Source: Amazonocrinis nigriterrae CENA67 (lineage in GTDB: Bacteria; Cyanobacteriota; Cyanobacteriia; Cyanobacteriales; Nostocaceae). From it: a stretch of DNA of 33,895 bases. The DNA lies in the NCBI RefSeq assembly GCF_016056305.1, contig NZ_JAECZC010000053.1, positions 1 to 33,895 on the forward strand, written 5' to 3'. Made by a program: the position numbers and the translations under genes. Of the stretch, positions 16,312-25,456 are shown one piece after another (within the stretch, counting starts at the first letter, position 1; each line of letters starts with the position of its first letter). A model generated the notes under the pieces. That model saw only the letters and a list, made by a program, of their open reading frames with translations, did not search any database and had not been told where the DNA came from.

Positions 16312-17074
16312 ATTTGTCATATAGCAAAGTGCCCTCATGCTGAGTGCTGTCTTTGCTTCCTGTGCTTCCTCTGCGATGGAATATTTTTTATCTAGAAGTC
16401 CCTGATTGCGATCGCTATCTCTTTCTACGCCTAGCTTGGCAAATAGTCTACCTAAGTATGTTCCGTGGCTAACACAACACAGTCTATTATGCTAAGTCGT
16501 TTCATCATGTCTTTATTTAATCTTTAATTTATCAATGGGTATTCACGGGTATTATATATTCAGTAAACTTTAAAAAAATATGATAAAAACTCGTAAAAAT
16601 ACCATAAACGCTCAGTAAATGTTCTGAAAGAATGTTGAAAAAGTATAAATTATTTTTTGCTATCCTTTAACCCTAAAAAACAAAGGCTTATACCTCTAAA
16701 GACTTTTTGCAGGATGCTTGAAACGTTGTATTTAAAGCTCGAATGTTGGCTTTAGGGTGTCTTATAAAACGAAAAACATAGTATTTTCGGCTTTGCTCAA
16801 TGCTGACTGTACTTATATTTTTCTACTAATCAAAATTCTTGATATTTGATAGACATCTTCTGAGTAAATGATAATTGTTTGGGATGAACTATCCAAACAA
16901 TTAGATAGCATTTCCTACATGAATTATGCCAATATTTTAACCTTGATTAGAAAATGCTTGAATTAATATTGTGTTTGATTTCACTGACTATAGATAATGA
17001 ACATCATTTATCAAGTCGATTTAGTGGATTTTTATTTGTCAAGCAATATGATAAAAAGATGAGGATAGGATAAC
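16312..17074. other. Long AT-rich intergenic region before the protease gene
   Basis: About 760 bp with no gene that I can support on either strand. One HIP1 site lies near 16408. AGGATAGGAT sits just before the protease ATG and can serve as ribosome-binding site. I could not place a convincing promoter, tRNA or repeat array. Confidence 0.4.
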
Positions 17075-17644
17075 ATGAAAGATGCTTGTAAGGGTTGGAT
17101 TACTAATAGTAAACTAGCTTTCATAGCGGTAATGCCAACGCTGATGTTTTTAGCATATCCCCACCAGGCAACTGCTGAAGATCCAGGAGTATGCTTCATG
17201 GTAAATTCTACTGGTACAACCATTGAATTAACAAATCTTTGCGGTGTTACAAAGACAGCTTCACAATCTTCAGATAACAGAGTTTTTCGGATTCCTATTA
17301 AACGCCGTCTTGGCAGAACTCCTATAATTGATGTTACCTTCAACGGCAAAAAAACCTTTGAGATGATTGTAGACACTGGTGCTACTGGCACAGTGATTAC
17401 TCAACAAATGGCTAGTACACTCAAACTCAAAACTACAGGTATCATGAAAGCTCAAATTGCCGATGGTAGCCAAGTACAATTTTCAACTGGTAAGGTAAAA
17501 TCCATAGCAGCAGGAGGAGTTGTAGCCAACAATTTGGAAGTAGCGATCGCCCCAAATGGAATTGTTGGACTGCTAGGGCATGATTTCTTTGGCAACTACA
17601 ACATTAGAATTCTGGAACAAGAAGTAGAATTTCAGCCGCGCTAA
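17075..17644 (+). CDS. Secreted retropepsin-like (clan AA) aspartic protease
   Basis: 189 residues: an N-terminal signal segment (about 1-34, ending near HQATA), a small Cys-containing region (Cys40 to Cys56: VCFMVNSTGTTIELTNLCG), then a single-lobe aspartic protease domain at about 70-189. The catalytic motif is FEMIVDTGATGTVI with Asp100-Thr101-Gly102, and the second hydrophobic-glycine element is GIVGLLGHDFFGNYNI. One lobe per chain means it should work as a homodimer, as in retropepsins. The signal peptide places it in the periplasm or outside. Substrate unknown. The GH25 gene 208 bp downstream on the same strand may be functionally linked. Confidence 0.88.
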   Translation: MKDACKGWITNSKLAFIAVMPTLMFLAYPHQATAEDPGVCFMVNSTGTTIELTNLCGVTKTASQSSDNRVFRIPIKRRLGRTPIIDVTFNGKKTFEMIVDTGATGTVITQQMASTLKLKTTGIMKAQIADGSQVQFSTGKVKSIAAGGVVANNLEVAIAPNGIVGLLGHDFFGNYNIRILEQEVEFQPR

Positions 17645-17852
17645 CTACACTCCAGCATTAACAAGTCAGTCAATCATAGGAAAATCCCACAACCAAACAT
17701 GAAATAGGAATATTCCCTACTCCTCACTCCCTATTTTGACGCAAGTTTATAAATATTTTGCTTATTTTTCCTGCAACGTAGAAACTTTCTGGAAAAGCTT
17801 GATATTGGTTTGTAATTAACTAAGTCTTCTTACATACAAGGATTGACAATCT

Positions 17853-18713
17853 ATGTCAGTTGAAGGTATCGATGTTGCTGAATTCAGCAAGAGTATCGAC
17901 TGGAACAAAGTTAAAAGTCAGGGTATTCGTTTTGCTTTCGCTAGAGTAAATTATGGTGGCAATAAGAAAGATGACAAATTTTCATCTTACTGGCCTGCCA
18001 TCAAGGCAGCAGGTATTATCCGTGGGGCATATTTGTTCTTTCGTCCCTCTGAGGATATTCAGCCGCAGGTAAAAATGTTTGCCCAAGATTTAGAAATTGA
18101 ACCAGGTGATCTTCCACCAGTTGTAGATATTGAGCCAGATTATTATAATCATGGCAATACAGATCATTGGCATGATTTGACTTTGGCACAAAGGCTCGAC
18201 TGTATTGCTGAGATCTTAACTGCTGTCGAAACTGCTACAGGTTACAAGCCAATTATCTATACAGGGCCTAGTTTTTGGCAAGAGACCTTAAAGAACACCT
18301 CACGCTTTGCTGATTATGACCTGTGGATTGCACATTACCACACTGACACTCCCAGTATTCCAGGCGGTTGGAAGCTTCACACTTTCCACCAATATAAAGG
18401 TGACCAAACTGGTTTTCCAGGTATCTCAGGTAATGTAGACCGCAATAGATTCAATGGTACATTAGATCGTCTTAAGGCTGAAACTGTTACTGCTGTAGCA
18501 CTTCAGGAAGGACGTATTGGGCCGAAGGTGAAGAAGTTACAGCAAGCTTTGAAAAAAGTTGCTCAAGATTCAGGTCATTTAGAATTCGACCCAGGAGCAG
18601 TAGATGGTATGTTTGGTTCAGTTACTAAAAAGGCGCTAATAGCTTATCAAAAAGCTAATAGTCTGACGGCTGATGGTACAATTGCATCTGATAATCCATT
18701 GCTTATCGCTTAA
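17853..18713 (+). CDS. GH25 lysozyme (muramidase) with peptidoglycan-binding domain
   Basis: 286 residues. Residues 1-205 are a glycoside hydrolase family 25 barrel: GIDVAEFS (Asp7), VNYGG, and the catalytic pair in PPVVDIEPDYYN (Asp92, Glu94), then DYDLWIAHYHTD and a terminal VDRNRFNGT. Residues of about 215-280 are a PG_binding_1 domain (GRIGPKVKKLQQAL...AVDGMFGSVTKKALIAYQKANSL). Family members cleave the MurNAc-GlcNAc bond of peptidoglycan. No signal peptide is visible: the protein starts directly with the barrel, as in phage endolysins, yet no holin or phage gene is nearby. AAGGA lies about ten bases before the ATG. A terminator follows at 18815. Confidence 0.92.
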   Translation: MSVEGIDVAEFSKSIDWNKVKSQGIRFAFARVNYGGNKKDDKFSSYWPAIKAAGIIRGAYLFFRPSEDIQPQVKMFAQDLEIEPGDLPPVVDIEPDYYNHGNTDHWHDLTLAQRLDCIAEILTAVETATGYKPIIYTGPSFWQETLKNTSRFADYDLWIAHYHTDTPSIPGGWKLHTFHQYKGDQTGFPGISGNVDRNRFNGTLDRLKAETVTAVALQEGRIGPKVKKLQQALKKVAQDSGHLEFDPGAVDGMFGSVTKKALIAYQKANSLTADGTIASDNPLLIA

Positions 18714-18814
18714 TACTAATTCAGAGTACTAAACTCTAAACTGAATCTTAATATCTTGCACAAACGCTATAAATAACTGCAAGAGGCATTTTTATTTAAC
18801 CAAGTACTAAACAA

Positions 18815-18842
18815 AACCCCACCTGTAAGGTGGGGTTAATTT
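18815..18842 (+). terminator. Intrinsic terminator after the GH25 gene
   Basis: AACCCCACC (18815-18823) pairs perfectly with GGTGGGGTT (18829-18837) over a 5-nt loop, followed by AATTTAATT. The T-run is modest but the stem is strong and well placed 100 bp after the stop. Confidence 0.72.
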
Positions 18843-19439
18843 AATTAGGGTCTTTTATAGTACAATTATACTATAGAGATGTAGAAAATAGCAAGCGATC
18901 GCCTGTATTATCCCGGAAGTGTTTACTAGCAAATAACTTTACACTAATTTGCATGAGGTGAACAGGTTTCCCTGCATCAAGGCTTGAACAATCAGCACTG
19001 TCCTAAACCATGCTTCCACTGCCATCACAAGGAATTTTTGAAACTGATATAGAAAATTATAAATAAATCTTATCAAAAAAATAGTTTTTTTATATATGTT
19101 GGATGCTTTGTATATAAATTTTAAAGATACCTTGATGGTATTATGTTAAGGAATCATGACATTAGCAATATTCTATCGAACTTATTAAATTGGCATTAAT
19201 AGGTCTATGTAAATCTTGTTCTTAAAATGTTGAATGATCTAGTAGATACCTTGTCTACCAGATAGAAACTTCGTGCTATCTGCGTTGTTATCTTCAGTCT
19301 AAGAGCAAATTGAAGATAGTATTTTGCTAACAAACTTGGAATAGCTCGGTTTGTTTATTCCTCATATTTTAGATGTAGCTAGAACCGAATTGTGCAGCTA
19401 ATTTTTTTAAGGTGCTGCTTATTTATTTTTGTGAAATTT
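18843..19439. other. Intergenic region upstream of the HPP gene
   Basis: About 600 AT-rich bases without a credible gene. A short palindrome GTAGA-N7-TCTAC lies at 19242-19258 and might be a regulator site. The reading frame of the HPP protein stays open back to a GTG at 19392. Confidence 0.35.
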
Positions 19440-20045
19440 ATGAAAGGAAATTTACCCAAAAGGCGAACTAATTATAGTTATCTCAAGCTGTTGAATTACA
19501 AAAACTTTTACCTGAAATGGCAGAATTATTGGTTTAAAATAACTGGAACCTGGCGTTCGTGTCCTCTAACATGCCCTGTAGAAAAACCTCACCACAGACA
19601 TATTTTTTGGAGTTGGCTTGGTAGTTTCCTAGCAATAGCAGCAACGGCTTACCTGTCTGTAAAAACTAATTCTCCTCTACTTATGGCTCCGTTTGGTGCT
19701 ACCAGTGTATTAATATTTGGTGTACCGGACAGTCCTTTAGCTCAACCTCGTAATGTGATCGGTGGTAATCTGGTAGCTGCCTTAGTCAGCTTAATTGTTC
19801 TCCATGTATTCGGTTCGTCACCTTGGACAATGGGAATGGCAGTGGCGACAGCTATAGGGATGATGCAGCTTACTAGAACTGTACACCCACCTTCGGGAGC
19901 AGTTGCACTAGTCGTGATGATGACAAAGGCTTCCTGGCAATTTCTGCTAACACCTGCTCTAGAAGGTTCTATTATTTTGGTACTCTGTGCCGTGGTTTTC
20001 AATAACTTGGCAGAAGAGAGGACTTATCCTAAGCACTGGCTGTAG
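19440..20045 (+). CDS. HPP-family membrane protein
   Basis: 201 residues from the ATG at 19440, the start being uncertain (a GTG at 19392 is in frame; neither has a good ribosome-binding site). After a basic N-terminus, about four or five membrane helices follow: HIFWSWLGSFLAIAATAYL, LLMAPFGATSVLIFGVP, VIGGNLVAALVSLIVLHVFG, WTMGMAVATAIGMM and a C-terminal LEGSIILVLCAVVFNN. The family signature TRTVHPPSGA (His-Pro-Pro) is intact. Cyanobacterial and chloroplast HPP proteins have been linked experimentally to nitrite transport, so a nitrite transporter is a reasonable guess, but no nitrate-assimilation genes are nearby. Confidence 0.87.
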   Translation: MKGNLPKRRTNYSYLKLLNYKNFYLKWQNYWFKITGTWRSCPLTCPVEKPHHRHIFWSWLGSFLAIAATAYLSVKTNSPLLMAPFGATSVLIFGVPDSPLAQPRNVIGGNLVAALVSLIVLHVFGSSPWTMGMAVATAIGMMQLTRTVHPPSGAVALVVMMTKASWQFLLTPALEGSIILVLCAVVFNNLAEERTYPKHWL

Positions 20046-20088
20046 AAATTTTAATGTTCCCATCGTCTGCACCGTTGACAAATCTAGA

Positions 20089-21165
20089 TCACGAGGGTAC
20101 ATCTACCCAACTGCCTGTTTCATGGGATTTATGGGTTAAATCCATCAACAATTGAGAATAAACTCCTTCTCGCAACGATGGTACTGTTTGTTGTTGAGTT
20201 TCAATTGCTTTTACCCATTGGTCTATGACACGGATAAACGCAGAAATTCGTCCATCAGCGTAATGTTGCCCAAATTCCAAGGGACTGGGTATTTCAATTT
20301 CGCCCAGAGGTTTTCCAGGTTGGGAACCCCAGACACGAAATCCATGTATGTAATCTTTTTGATTTTCACTGCCTACAACTAAAGTACCGCGATCGCCATA
20401 AACTTCTACCCAATGTGTTCTAGGTGCGTAAACAACAGCGCTGATGGTCACTTGGCAAGGTGTTCCATCTGCCAATTCCAGTGTTAACACGCAGGTATCA
20501 TCACTATCCACTGGTTTTAATTCGTTGCTAGCAGGGTCAACTCGTGCGGGAATGGCTGTACTTAAGTGGGCGTTTAATCTCCGTACTGGCCCGAATAACC
20601 AATGAATATAATCAAAGGCGTGGGAACCCAAAGACCCCAATGCACCACCACCCTTATCTTTGCTAGAATACCAGTTCCAAGGGCGGGAAGCATCTGCACG
20701 AGAAGAACCTAACCAATCAATTTTAATTAGCCGCTTGTTACCCACATAACCTTCTGACAACAGTTCTGAGAATAATTGCCATCCTGGTACAAAGCGAAAC
20801 TCAAAATCTACTGTAGCAATTACATTTTTGGCTTGGGCTAATTCATAAAGTTCTTGCGCCTGAGATACATTTAAAGTTACAGGCTTTTCTAATAATAAAT
20901 GTTTTCCAGCTTGCAGTACTATTTTTGCCATTTCATAGTGCAAAAATGGTGGTGTAGAAATGCTGACTGCTTGTACTTCTGGTAATTCAACAATATCTGC
21001 AATTGTATCGCAGGCGTGGGCAATATTATGAGTTTCTGCTATTGCTTTGGCTTGATGAATATCTCGATGATAAACAGCAACTACTTCAGTATGAGGATGG
21101 TCTTTAAATCCGGGAATGTGGACTTTTTGACCAAAGCCAGTGCCAACAACAGCCACACCAATCAT
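20089..21165 (-). CDS. Gfo/Idh/MocA-family NAD(P)-dependent oxidoreductase
   Basis: 358 residues. An N-terminal Rossmann fold starts IGVAVVGTGFGQKVHIPGF (GxGxxG type), then VQAVSISTPPFLHYEMAKIVLQAGKHLLLEKPVTLN with the family's EKP motif, where Lys is the usual catalytic residue. The C-terminal alpha/beta substrate domain includes GALGSLGSHAFDYIHWLFGP. Members oxidise or reduce sugars, inositols and related compounds; the substrate cannot be read here. The gene has GGAG about 11 bases before its ATG and lies last of four same-strand genes (sigma factor, DUF1822, DUF4870, this), but the 147-bp gap makes operon membership uncertain. It converges on the HPP gene. Confidence 0.92.
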   Translation of the reverse strand: MIGVAVVGTGFGQKVHIPGFKDHPHTEVVAVYHRDIHQAKAIAETHNIAHACDTIADIVELPEVQAVSISTPPFLHYEMAKIVLQAGKHLLLEKPVTLNVSQAQELYELAQAKNVIATVDFEFRFVPGWQLFSELLSEGYVGNKRLIKIDWLGSSRADASRPWNWYSSKDKGGGALGSLGSHAFDYIHWLFGPVRRLNAHLSTAIPARVDPASNELKPVDSDDTCVLTLELADGTPCQVTISAVVYAPRTHWVEVYGDRGTLVVGSENQKDYIHGFRVWGSQPGKPLGEIEIPSPLEFGQHYADGRISAFIRVIDQWVKAIETQQQTVPSLREGVYSQLLMDLTHKSHETGSWVDVPS

Positions 21166-21312
21166 ATTATTTTTACTCCGATACTTATTTAATTGATATT
21201 ACTGTAAATCAGTAACCATCATAAACTGCATACAGCAATTATTTCTCTTAGTGCCTTTGTGCCTTTGTGGTTAAATATTTTACCTCTCAACCACCCAAAA
21301 TCAGTTCAATTT

Positions 21313-21780
21313 TTAACGCAAAACTCGTATTGTCACAGGATAACGAAAATGCTCACCTTTATATGCTTTGATAGCAGCGAAACTGACTAAAAACCCTTGT
21401 AATAACATTAATATTATAATTACCCACATCCAACTCATCAGTAAAGTATTGAAAACTGTCTCTACTACATTTAAAGCACCATTTGTAGTCACTGCCAGAC
21501 CAATGCTAACTAACATTAGTAACAAGGAGACAATGATTATTAGTAAAATATATAATGTCAAGGAAATTTGGAAATTTAAAGATTCTTTACCTTGAAAATC
21601 AATCCAAGAATATTGAGATTTTTTAAATCGCCAAATTATCAATGGTATTAAAACATTCAACGGCAAGTATAAAGGAATGCCAATAAATACCAGAGAAAAC
21701 AATAATATCCACGCCAATAAAGCCGAGATATGACACAACATCGCCCAAGTACGCATTTGTTGTTTGTGTTTTTCTCTCAT
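21313..21780 (-). CDS. DUF4870-family membrane protein
   Basis: 155 residues with four hydrophobic helices: TWAMLCHISALLAWILLFSL, YLPLNVLIPLIIW, a long segment around ILLIIIVSLLLMLVSIGLAV, and WMWVIIILMLLQGFLVSFAAIKA. The cytoplasmic motif between helices 2 and 3 (WRFKKSQYSWIDFQGKESLNFQIS) and the AIKAYKGEHFRYP tail are the hallmarks of DUF4870 (Tic20-like in topology). The function of the family is not established. It lies 75 bp after DUF1822 on the same strand and may be co-transcribed. No clear ribosome-binding site. Confidence 0.85.
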   Translation of the reverse strand: MREKHKQQMRTWAMLCHISALLAWILLFSLVFIGIPLYLPLNVLIPLIIWRFKKSQYSWIDFQGKESLNFQISLTLYILLIIIVSLLLMLVSIGLAVTTNGALNVVETVFNTLLMSWMWVIIILMLLQGFLVSFAAIKAYKGEHFRYPVTIRVLR

Positions 21781-21855
21781 GACTTTGTAGTGTGGGGTGG
21801 ATTTCTAGAATGGTTCCTTCACCACACTAATATGTCAAGCAGGGAAATACAAAGC

Positions 21856-23025
21856 TTAAAATTTCAGAATTTCTCGATCATAGTTTTCGGGAAGTGGTTC
21901 TATTTCCCAGACTATGCCTTCTTGGGGTTCTAAGGCAACTTCGACGTAAAGCTGTTCTACAGCGGTTGTGGCGATATCTTCGTTGTTGGGGAAAGGCTGT
22001 AAATCTTCGGTGAGTAGCCTGAGTTTAAAACCCCCAGGAATGAATGCACCCACAATGGCGTTACGCAACTCAAAGCGCCAATATGGTGCGTCTGGTTCAC
22101 CTTGGGGTGTAATGGACAGTTCGTAAGATTGACCAGCGATCGCTAGTTGCCGTGATAAAGTTACTCCTGGTTGTCTTTGTTCTGCACTCTTCGCCCCAGC
22201 CGCACTCAATTGCAGATTCAAGCGCCCCCAACCGATAGCACAAGCAATGTCAGAAACACTACTTTGCAACCATTCAATCACTGAACGCTGTTCTGGTAAT
22301 CCCAAACGTCGTTCATATAAACTTTGCCGCCAACCGCCATGTGCAATTAATCCTCCCCATAACTGAAAAGGAATAGCCAAGCGGGGGTTAATGATTTCTG
22401 GATTTGCCAAACGCGCAATCAGGTTTTGTGCTTGTGCTTGTGGTAGGGTTGGTATTTCGGGAATCGCGTAGCGTGTAGCTTCATCGGCACAAAATTCCCA
22501 CACTACAGCTAACACACTAATATCAGTAACTATATCACTAGCATCAACAACATAAGTGCGATCGCTGGCATCATAATTACCTTTATTCTTGAGTTGGGCA
22601 TGAGTACAGTAGCCCCAAACTCTCACATACCCTTCATCTGGATCTACTTGTACAGCTAAATAATAATCACCAGCCCAATTCGGTAAATCCACCCATTCTT
22701 GCGGGACTCGTAATTCACTTAAATCAATAGTTTCGCTAAGAACCAAAATTAAGCGAGTTGCGTCCAGTGTGATTGCGGTTCCACTCACTAGTTCCCAAAA
22801 ACTAGATAAAGCAGTGGTATTAGGCCAAACCTTTGCTTGGGGTGTGAAATCCTCCCTTAACCAAGGCAAAACAGCACCCAGGCAAAGTTCATTTAAATAA
22901 GCTTGATAACCAGAAGTAGGATGAGAAAAAGATTGAAAATGAAAATTGGCTTGATTTTGTGTAGCCGTAGGGATTTCTAAAATTAGGTCTGTTGTAGCAA
23001 AACTAAATATGGTGTTAGCAGTCAT
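21856..23025 (-). CDS. DUF1822-family protein
   Basis: 389 residues matching the cyanobacterial DUF1822 family: an N-terminal YLNELCLGAVLPWL segment, the central LVLSETIDLSELRVPQEWVDLPNWAGDYYLAVQVDPDEGYVRVWGYCTHAQLK block, and a C-terminal beta-rich half ending LYVEVALEPQEGIVWEIEPLP. There is no signal peptide, membrane helix or known catalytic motif, so it is probably cytosolic and its biochemical role is unknown. GGAG lies seven bases before the ATG. It follows the sigma-factor gene by 169 bp on the same strand, a neighbourhood I have seen for this family in cyanobacteria; a regulatory partnership is inference. Confidence 0.87.
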   Translation of the reverse strand: MTANTIFSFATTDLILEIPTATQNQANFHFQSFSHPTSGYQAYLNELCLGAVLPWLREDFTPQAKVWPNTTALSSFWELVSGTAITLDATRLILVLSETIDLSELRVPQEWVDLPNWAGDYYLAVQVDPDEGYVRVWGYCTHAQLKNKGNYDASDRTYVVDASDIVTDISVLAVVWEFCADEATRYAIPEIPTLPQAQAQNLIARLANPEIINPRLAIPFQLWGGLIAHGGWRQSLYERRLGLPEQRSVIEWLQSSVSDIACAIGWGRLNLQLSAAGAKSAEQRQPGVTLSRQLAIAGQSYELSITPQGEPDAPYWRFELRNAIVGAFIPGGFKLRLLTEDLQPFPNNEDIATTAVEQLYVEVALEPQEGIVWEIEPLPENYDREILKF

Positions 23026-23164
23026 AGGGTTACTCCGGGGAATTAAGTTTGTTTTGGGGCAACCAGGGACTTCTGTTCCCCGGTAAAACAGACATGCAAG
23101 TCCGTTTTAGGATAGATTATGGAAAAGATACACTGAAAATACCGTATATTATATAACTTATCAT

Positions 23165-23187
23165 ACTGATGATTGACAGTCATCAGT
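23165..23187 (-). other. Hairpin just after the sigma-factor stop codon
   Basis: ACTGATGA (23165-23172) and TCATCAGT (23180-23187) form a perfect 8-bp stem with a 7-nt loop, seven bases beyond the stop codon on the minus strand. No T-run follows, so it is more likely an mRNA-stabilising or partial termination structure than a strong terminator. Confidence 0.45.
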
Positions 23188-23194
23188 TATTCAG

Positions 23195-24367
23195 TCAACG
23201 ACTTACAGCGTAGTAATTGTGCATCCATTCCTCCATCACAGCACTCATACTTACCAATAGGTCTGGAGTGACTGTAATATGCAGAGTGTCTTGACTCCAA
23301 GTTGCCAAAGACTTCAGCAAAGTTTCTCTTGCTTTTGTGAGTCGCCGTGAAACGGTGTATTGTTTCATGTCTAATTGTTTGGCAATTGAGTCTTGATTCA
23401 AATTTTCTGAGTAGTATAGTTGTAATATTTGTTGTACTTGCGGTTCGAGTTGAGCGATCGCAGCAACTAACACTTTTTGAATATCAGCTTGCTGGGAAGT
23501 TCTGGTTTGTTCTTCTTCTTGGGCAACAATTTCATTAATTAGGGATTGTTGTTGGTTTCCTGGTAGATTATCGAGTAATTCCCAGGAATCATCACTACCT
23601 TGAGATATATTTAGAGAATCTGGCGTAGGGTAAAGATACTTGCGTGCGGCTTTGGCAGCACTTAGCAGCCACTTTTCTAACTCTTGGGGATTTTCTTTTT
23701 GACTACTTTGGGAATTGTAAGCTTTGGCGATCGCTTCCCAAGTTTCATTGTCAGGCTTTGTAAGTTGGCGAGAAGTACTGGCTTTTGTGGGAACATACAA
23801 GCTTTTAAAACAATTCCAAGCTAGGACGTAAGCGTTAATCATGTCCTTTGATAACCCAGCATTTTCTAAAGACTCAGTTAAACGCTTAAGTGAGATTTTT
23901 CGTAACAGACCCCAATCTGTACAGATATCAACTTCACCACGTTGACGCAAAATTTCCCGAATAGCACTACTGAAGATGATGCTGGCGTAGTTTCTCAGAG
24001 TACTGGTTTGACTGGGATTAAAATTTTTCAGAACTCTATCCACTTGGGCGATCGCAATCTGAAAACAGTCTGAAAGCTTGTACTGTGAACTCACAAAGCT
24101 AGCAGCAGTTTTTTGGGATGTCCAATAACAAGGTTCTTGCAGATAAGCGGTCAGATGCTGCTTCGCCAGCAGTTTAGTTTCAGAATTTTGCAGAAATTTA
24201 TACCAATACAAAGCCCAAAAATACTCAGAAGTTTCTTTTGGCGTGTGGTTAAGACAACTTTGCATACTGCGACGCAATTTTGATTCTATCGCCCAACCAC
24301 TGAAGCGATCGGCGTCAAATTGCACAAAAGTTGAAAAAATTTCAATAATGCTTTGCCGAGGTTGCAT
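23195..24367 (-). CDS. Sigma-70-family RNA polymerase sigma factor (cyanobacterial type)
   Basis: 390 residues. A region-2-like block sits at about 135-180 (FNPSQTSTLRNYASIIFSSAIREILRQRG, then CTDWGLLRKISLKRLTESLENAG), corresponding to the YA..I..AI...LR core of sigma region 2.3-2.4. Region 4 is at about 305-355 (QQILQLYYSENLNQDSIAKQLDMKQYTVSRRLTKARETLLKSL), a clear helix-turn-helix that would contact the -35 element. The rest is a cyanobacterial-specific helical N-terminus and a linker; region 1.1 is absent. It is an alternative, probably extracytoplasmic-type sigma factor. It is divergent from the secreted protein at 24449, with about 80 bp between starts, and precedes DUF1822; both are candidate regulon members. 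Confidence 0.85.
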   Translation of the reverse strand: MQPRQSIIEIFSTFVQFDADRFSGWAIESKLRRSMQSCLNHTPKETSEYFWALYWYKFLQNSETKLLAKQHLTAYLQEPCYWTSQKTAASFVSSQYKLSDCFQIAIAQVDRVLKNFNPSQTSTLRNYASIIFSSAIREILRQRGEVDICTDWGLLRKISLKRLTESLENAGLSKDMINAYVLAWNCFKSLYVPTKASTSRQLTKPDNETWEAIAKAYNSQSSQKENPQELEKWLLSAAKAARKYLYPTPDSLNISQGSDDSWELLDNLPGNQQQSLINEIVAQEEEQTRTSQQADIQKVLVAAIAQLEPQVQQILQLYYSENLNQDSIAKQLDMKQYTVSRRLTKARETLLKSLATWSQDTLHITVTPDLLVSMSAVMEEWMHNYYAVSR

Positions 24368-24448
24368 AAAAAATAATCAGCCGACCTATAGGAACAGTGA
24401 AGGCGTTAAAAGACACCTGCAAAAACTTTACTACAAGGAATGAGAATC

Positions 24449-25240
24449 ATGTTTCGGCTAACAATGAAATCTTTAACATTAGGAAGTATGGTGGCGCTAT
24501 CGACAGCAACTAGTGTTTTTGCTCAAGTACCCATATTACAAAATTTGCAGTTGACACAAGCACCAAGCTTTAATTGTGGCCCCCATCTTCGTACTTACGT
24601 TGTCAAACCTCTAGATAACCGCCAAGGATTTGGTATTCGTTGCGTCAAATTCTCTGAAGGTCAACCAGGACAAAGTAGGATTCCCAGATTAGCATGGTAC
24701 GGCGAAGGCAATTGGGGTGGTGCAACCTACCGCCATGTTGGACAAGCTATTTATAGAGGTTCAAACCTGATTGGTTTCGCTTCAGATATTCACGGTAACG
24801 GTGAAGATATTAACAACAACTTTCCAGGAAACCTGAAAGTACAAATCCTTGGTTCCCGAATTCGTGTTACTGGTGCATGGAATGAAGAATGGCGATTAGT
24901 CAACTCGACCAACTACAATCCTTTACCTAGACCACAAACTTGTGGAGGATATTTCGACGAATACAAAGTTTCTGACCTGACAGGAAATCGTCAAGGCAGA
25001 GGTTTACGTTGTGTTTTGACTGTTGGGCCAAAAAACACCACTTGGTTTGGTAATGGTAACTGGGGAGGTTCCACTTATTCCCACATAGGAACTCGTTCTT
25101 TTAAAAGCTATGGTGCTGGTGATATTTGTGGCGCTGGTTTTGGCCCTATTTGTAACACATTTAATTGGGGTTCATTGAAATTCAATTCTGTTCCTGGTGG
25201 GTTTGATGTCACAGGTGCCTGGAGTGAGAAATGGCGGTAA
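24449..25240 (+). CDS. Secreted protein with two copies of an unrecognised Cys/Trp-rich domain
   Basis: 263 residues. A signal peptide ([20 protein letters not shown]...VFAQ) is followed by two tandem homologous domains at about 43-150 and 165-263. Shared positions: an opening Cys-Gly, Y-x-V, R-Q-G-x-G-x-R-C-V, W-[YF]-G-x-G-N-W-G-G-[AS]-T-Y-x-H-[VI]-G, and a closing V-T-G-A-W-x-E-x-W-R. Each copy has a Cys pair (opening CG to RCV) that could be a disulfide; the second copy has two extra Cys near its end. I do not recognise this domain; it looks beta-rich and may bind carbohydrate or surface polymer, which is a guess. Start 24449 is preferred to 24440 because AAGGA is properly spaced only for it. 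It is divergent from the sigma gene. Confidence 0.85.
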   Translation: MFRLTMKSLTLGSMVALSTATSVFAQVPILQNLQLTQAPSFNCGPHLRTYVVKPLDNRQGFGIRCVKFSEGQPGQSRIPRLAWYGEGNWGGATYRHVGQAIYRGSNLIGFASDIHGNGEDINNNFPGNLKVQILGSRIRVTGAWNEEWRLVNSTNYNPLPRPQTCGGYFDEYKVSDLTGNRQGRGLRCVLTVGPKNTTWFGNGNWGGSTYSHIGTRSFKSYGAGDICGAGFGPICNTFNWGSLKFNSVPGGFDVTGAWSEKWR

Positions 25241-25245
25241 GTGGC

Positions 25246-25396
25246 TGGGAAGATGAGGAGATGGGAAGATGAGGGAGATGAGGGAGATGGGGAGATGGGG
25301 GAGATGAGGGAGATGGGGGGAAATAACTCTAATAACAATTCCCAATGCCCAATGCCCAATGCCCAATTCCCAATTCCCAATTCCCAATTCCCAATT
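25246..25396. repeat. Purine-rich and CCCAATG/CCCAATT heptamer arrays
   Basis: 25246-25320 is a purine tract of GGGAGATGA-like units. 25341-25396 is eight perfect heptamers in register: three CCCAATG then five CCCAATT. The block change suggests expansion by slippage after one unit mutated. Arrays of this kind are short tandemly repeated sequences typical of heterocystous cyanobacteria. Confidence 0.85.
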
Positions 25397-25456
25397 TCAA
25401 ATATTTTATTACAGCTTGCAAAGCTAAAAAATTATTACTAATGGAGTGTTACTAAA

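Noticed and set aside
17853-18713. Prophage lysis module
   Set aside because: Only the GH25 enzyme is endolysin-like; there is no holin, structural, integrase or packaging gene near it.
19242-19258. NtcA-type site upstream of the HPP gene
   Set aside because: The arms are GTAGA-N7-TCTAC, so GTA and TAC are 11 bases apart rather than the 8 required for NtcA.
25341-25396. CRISPR array
   Set aside because: Units are 7 bp and contiguous, without spacers; no cas genes are present.
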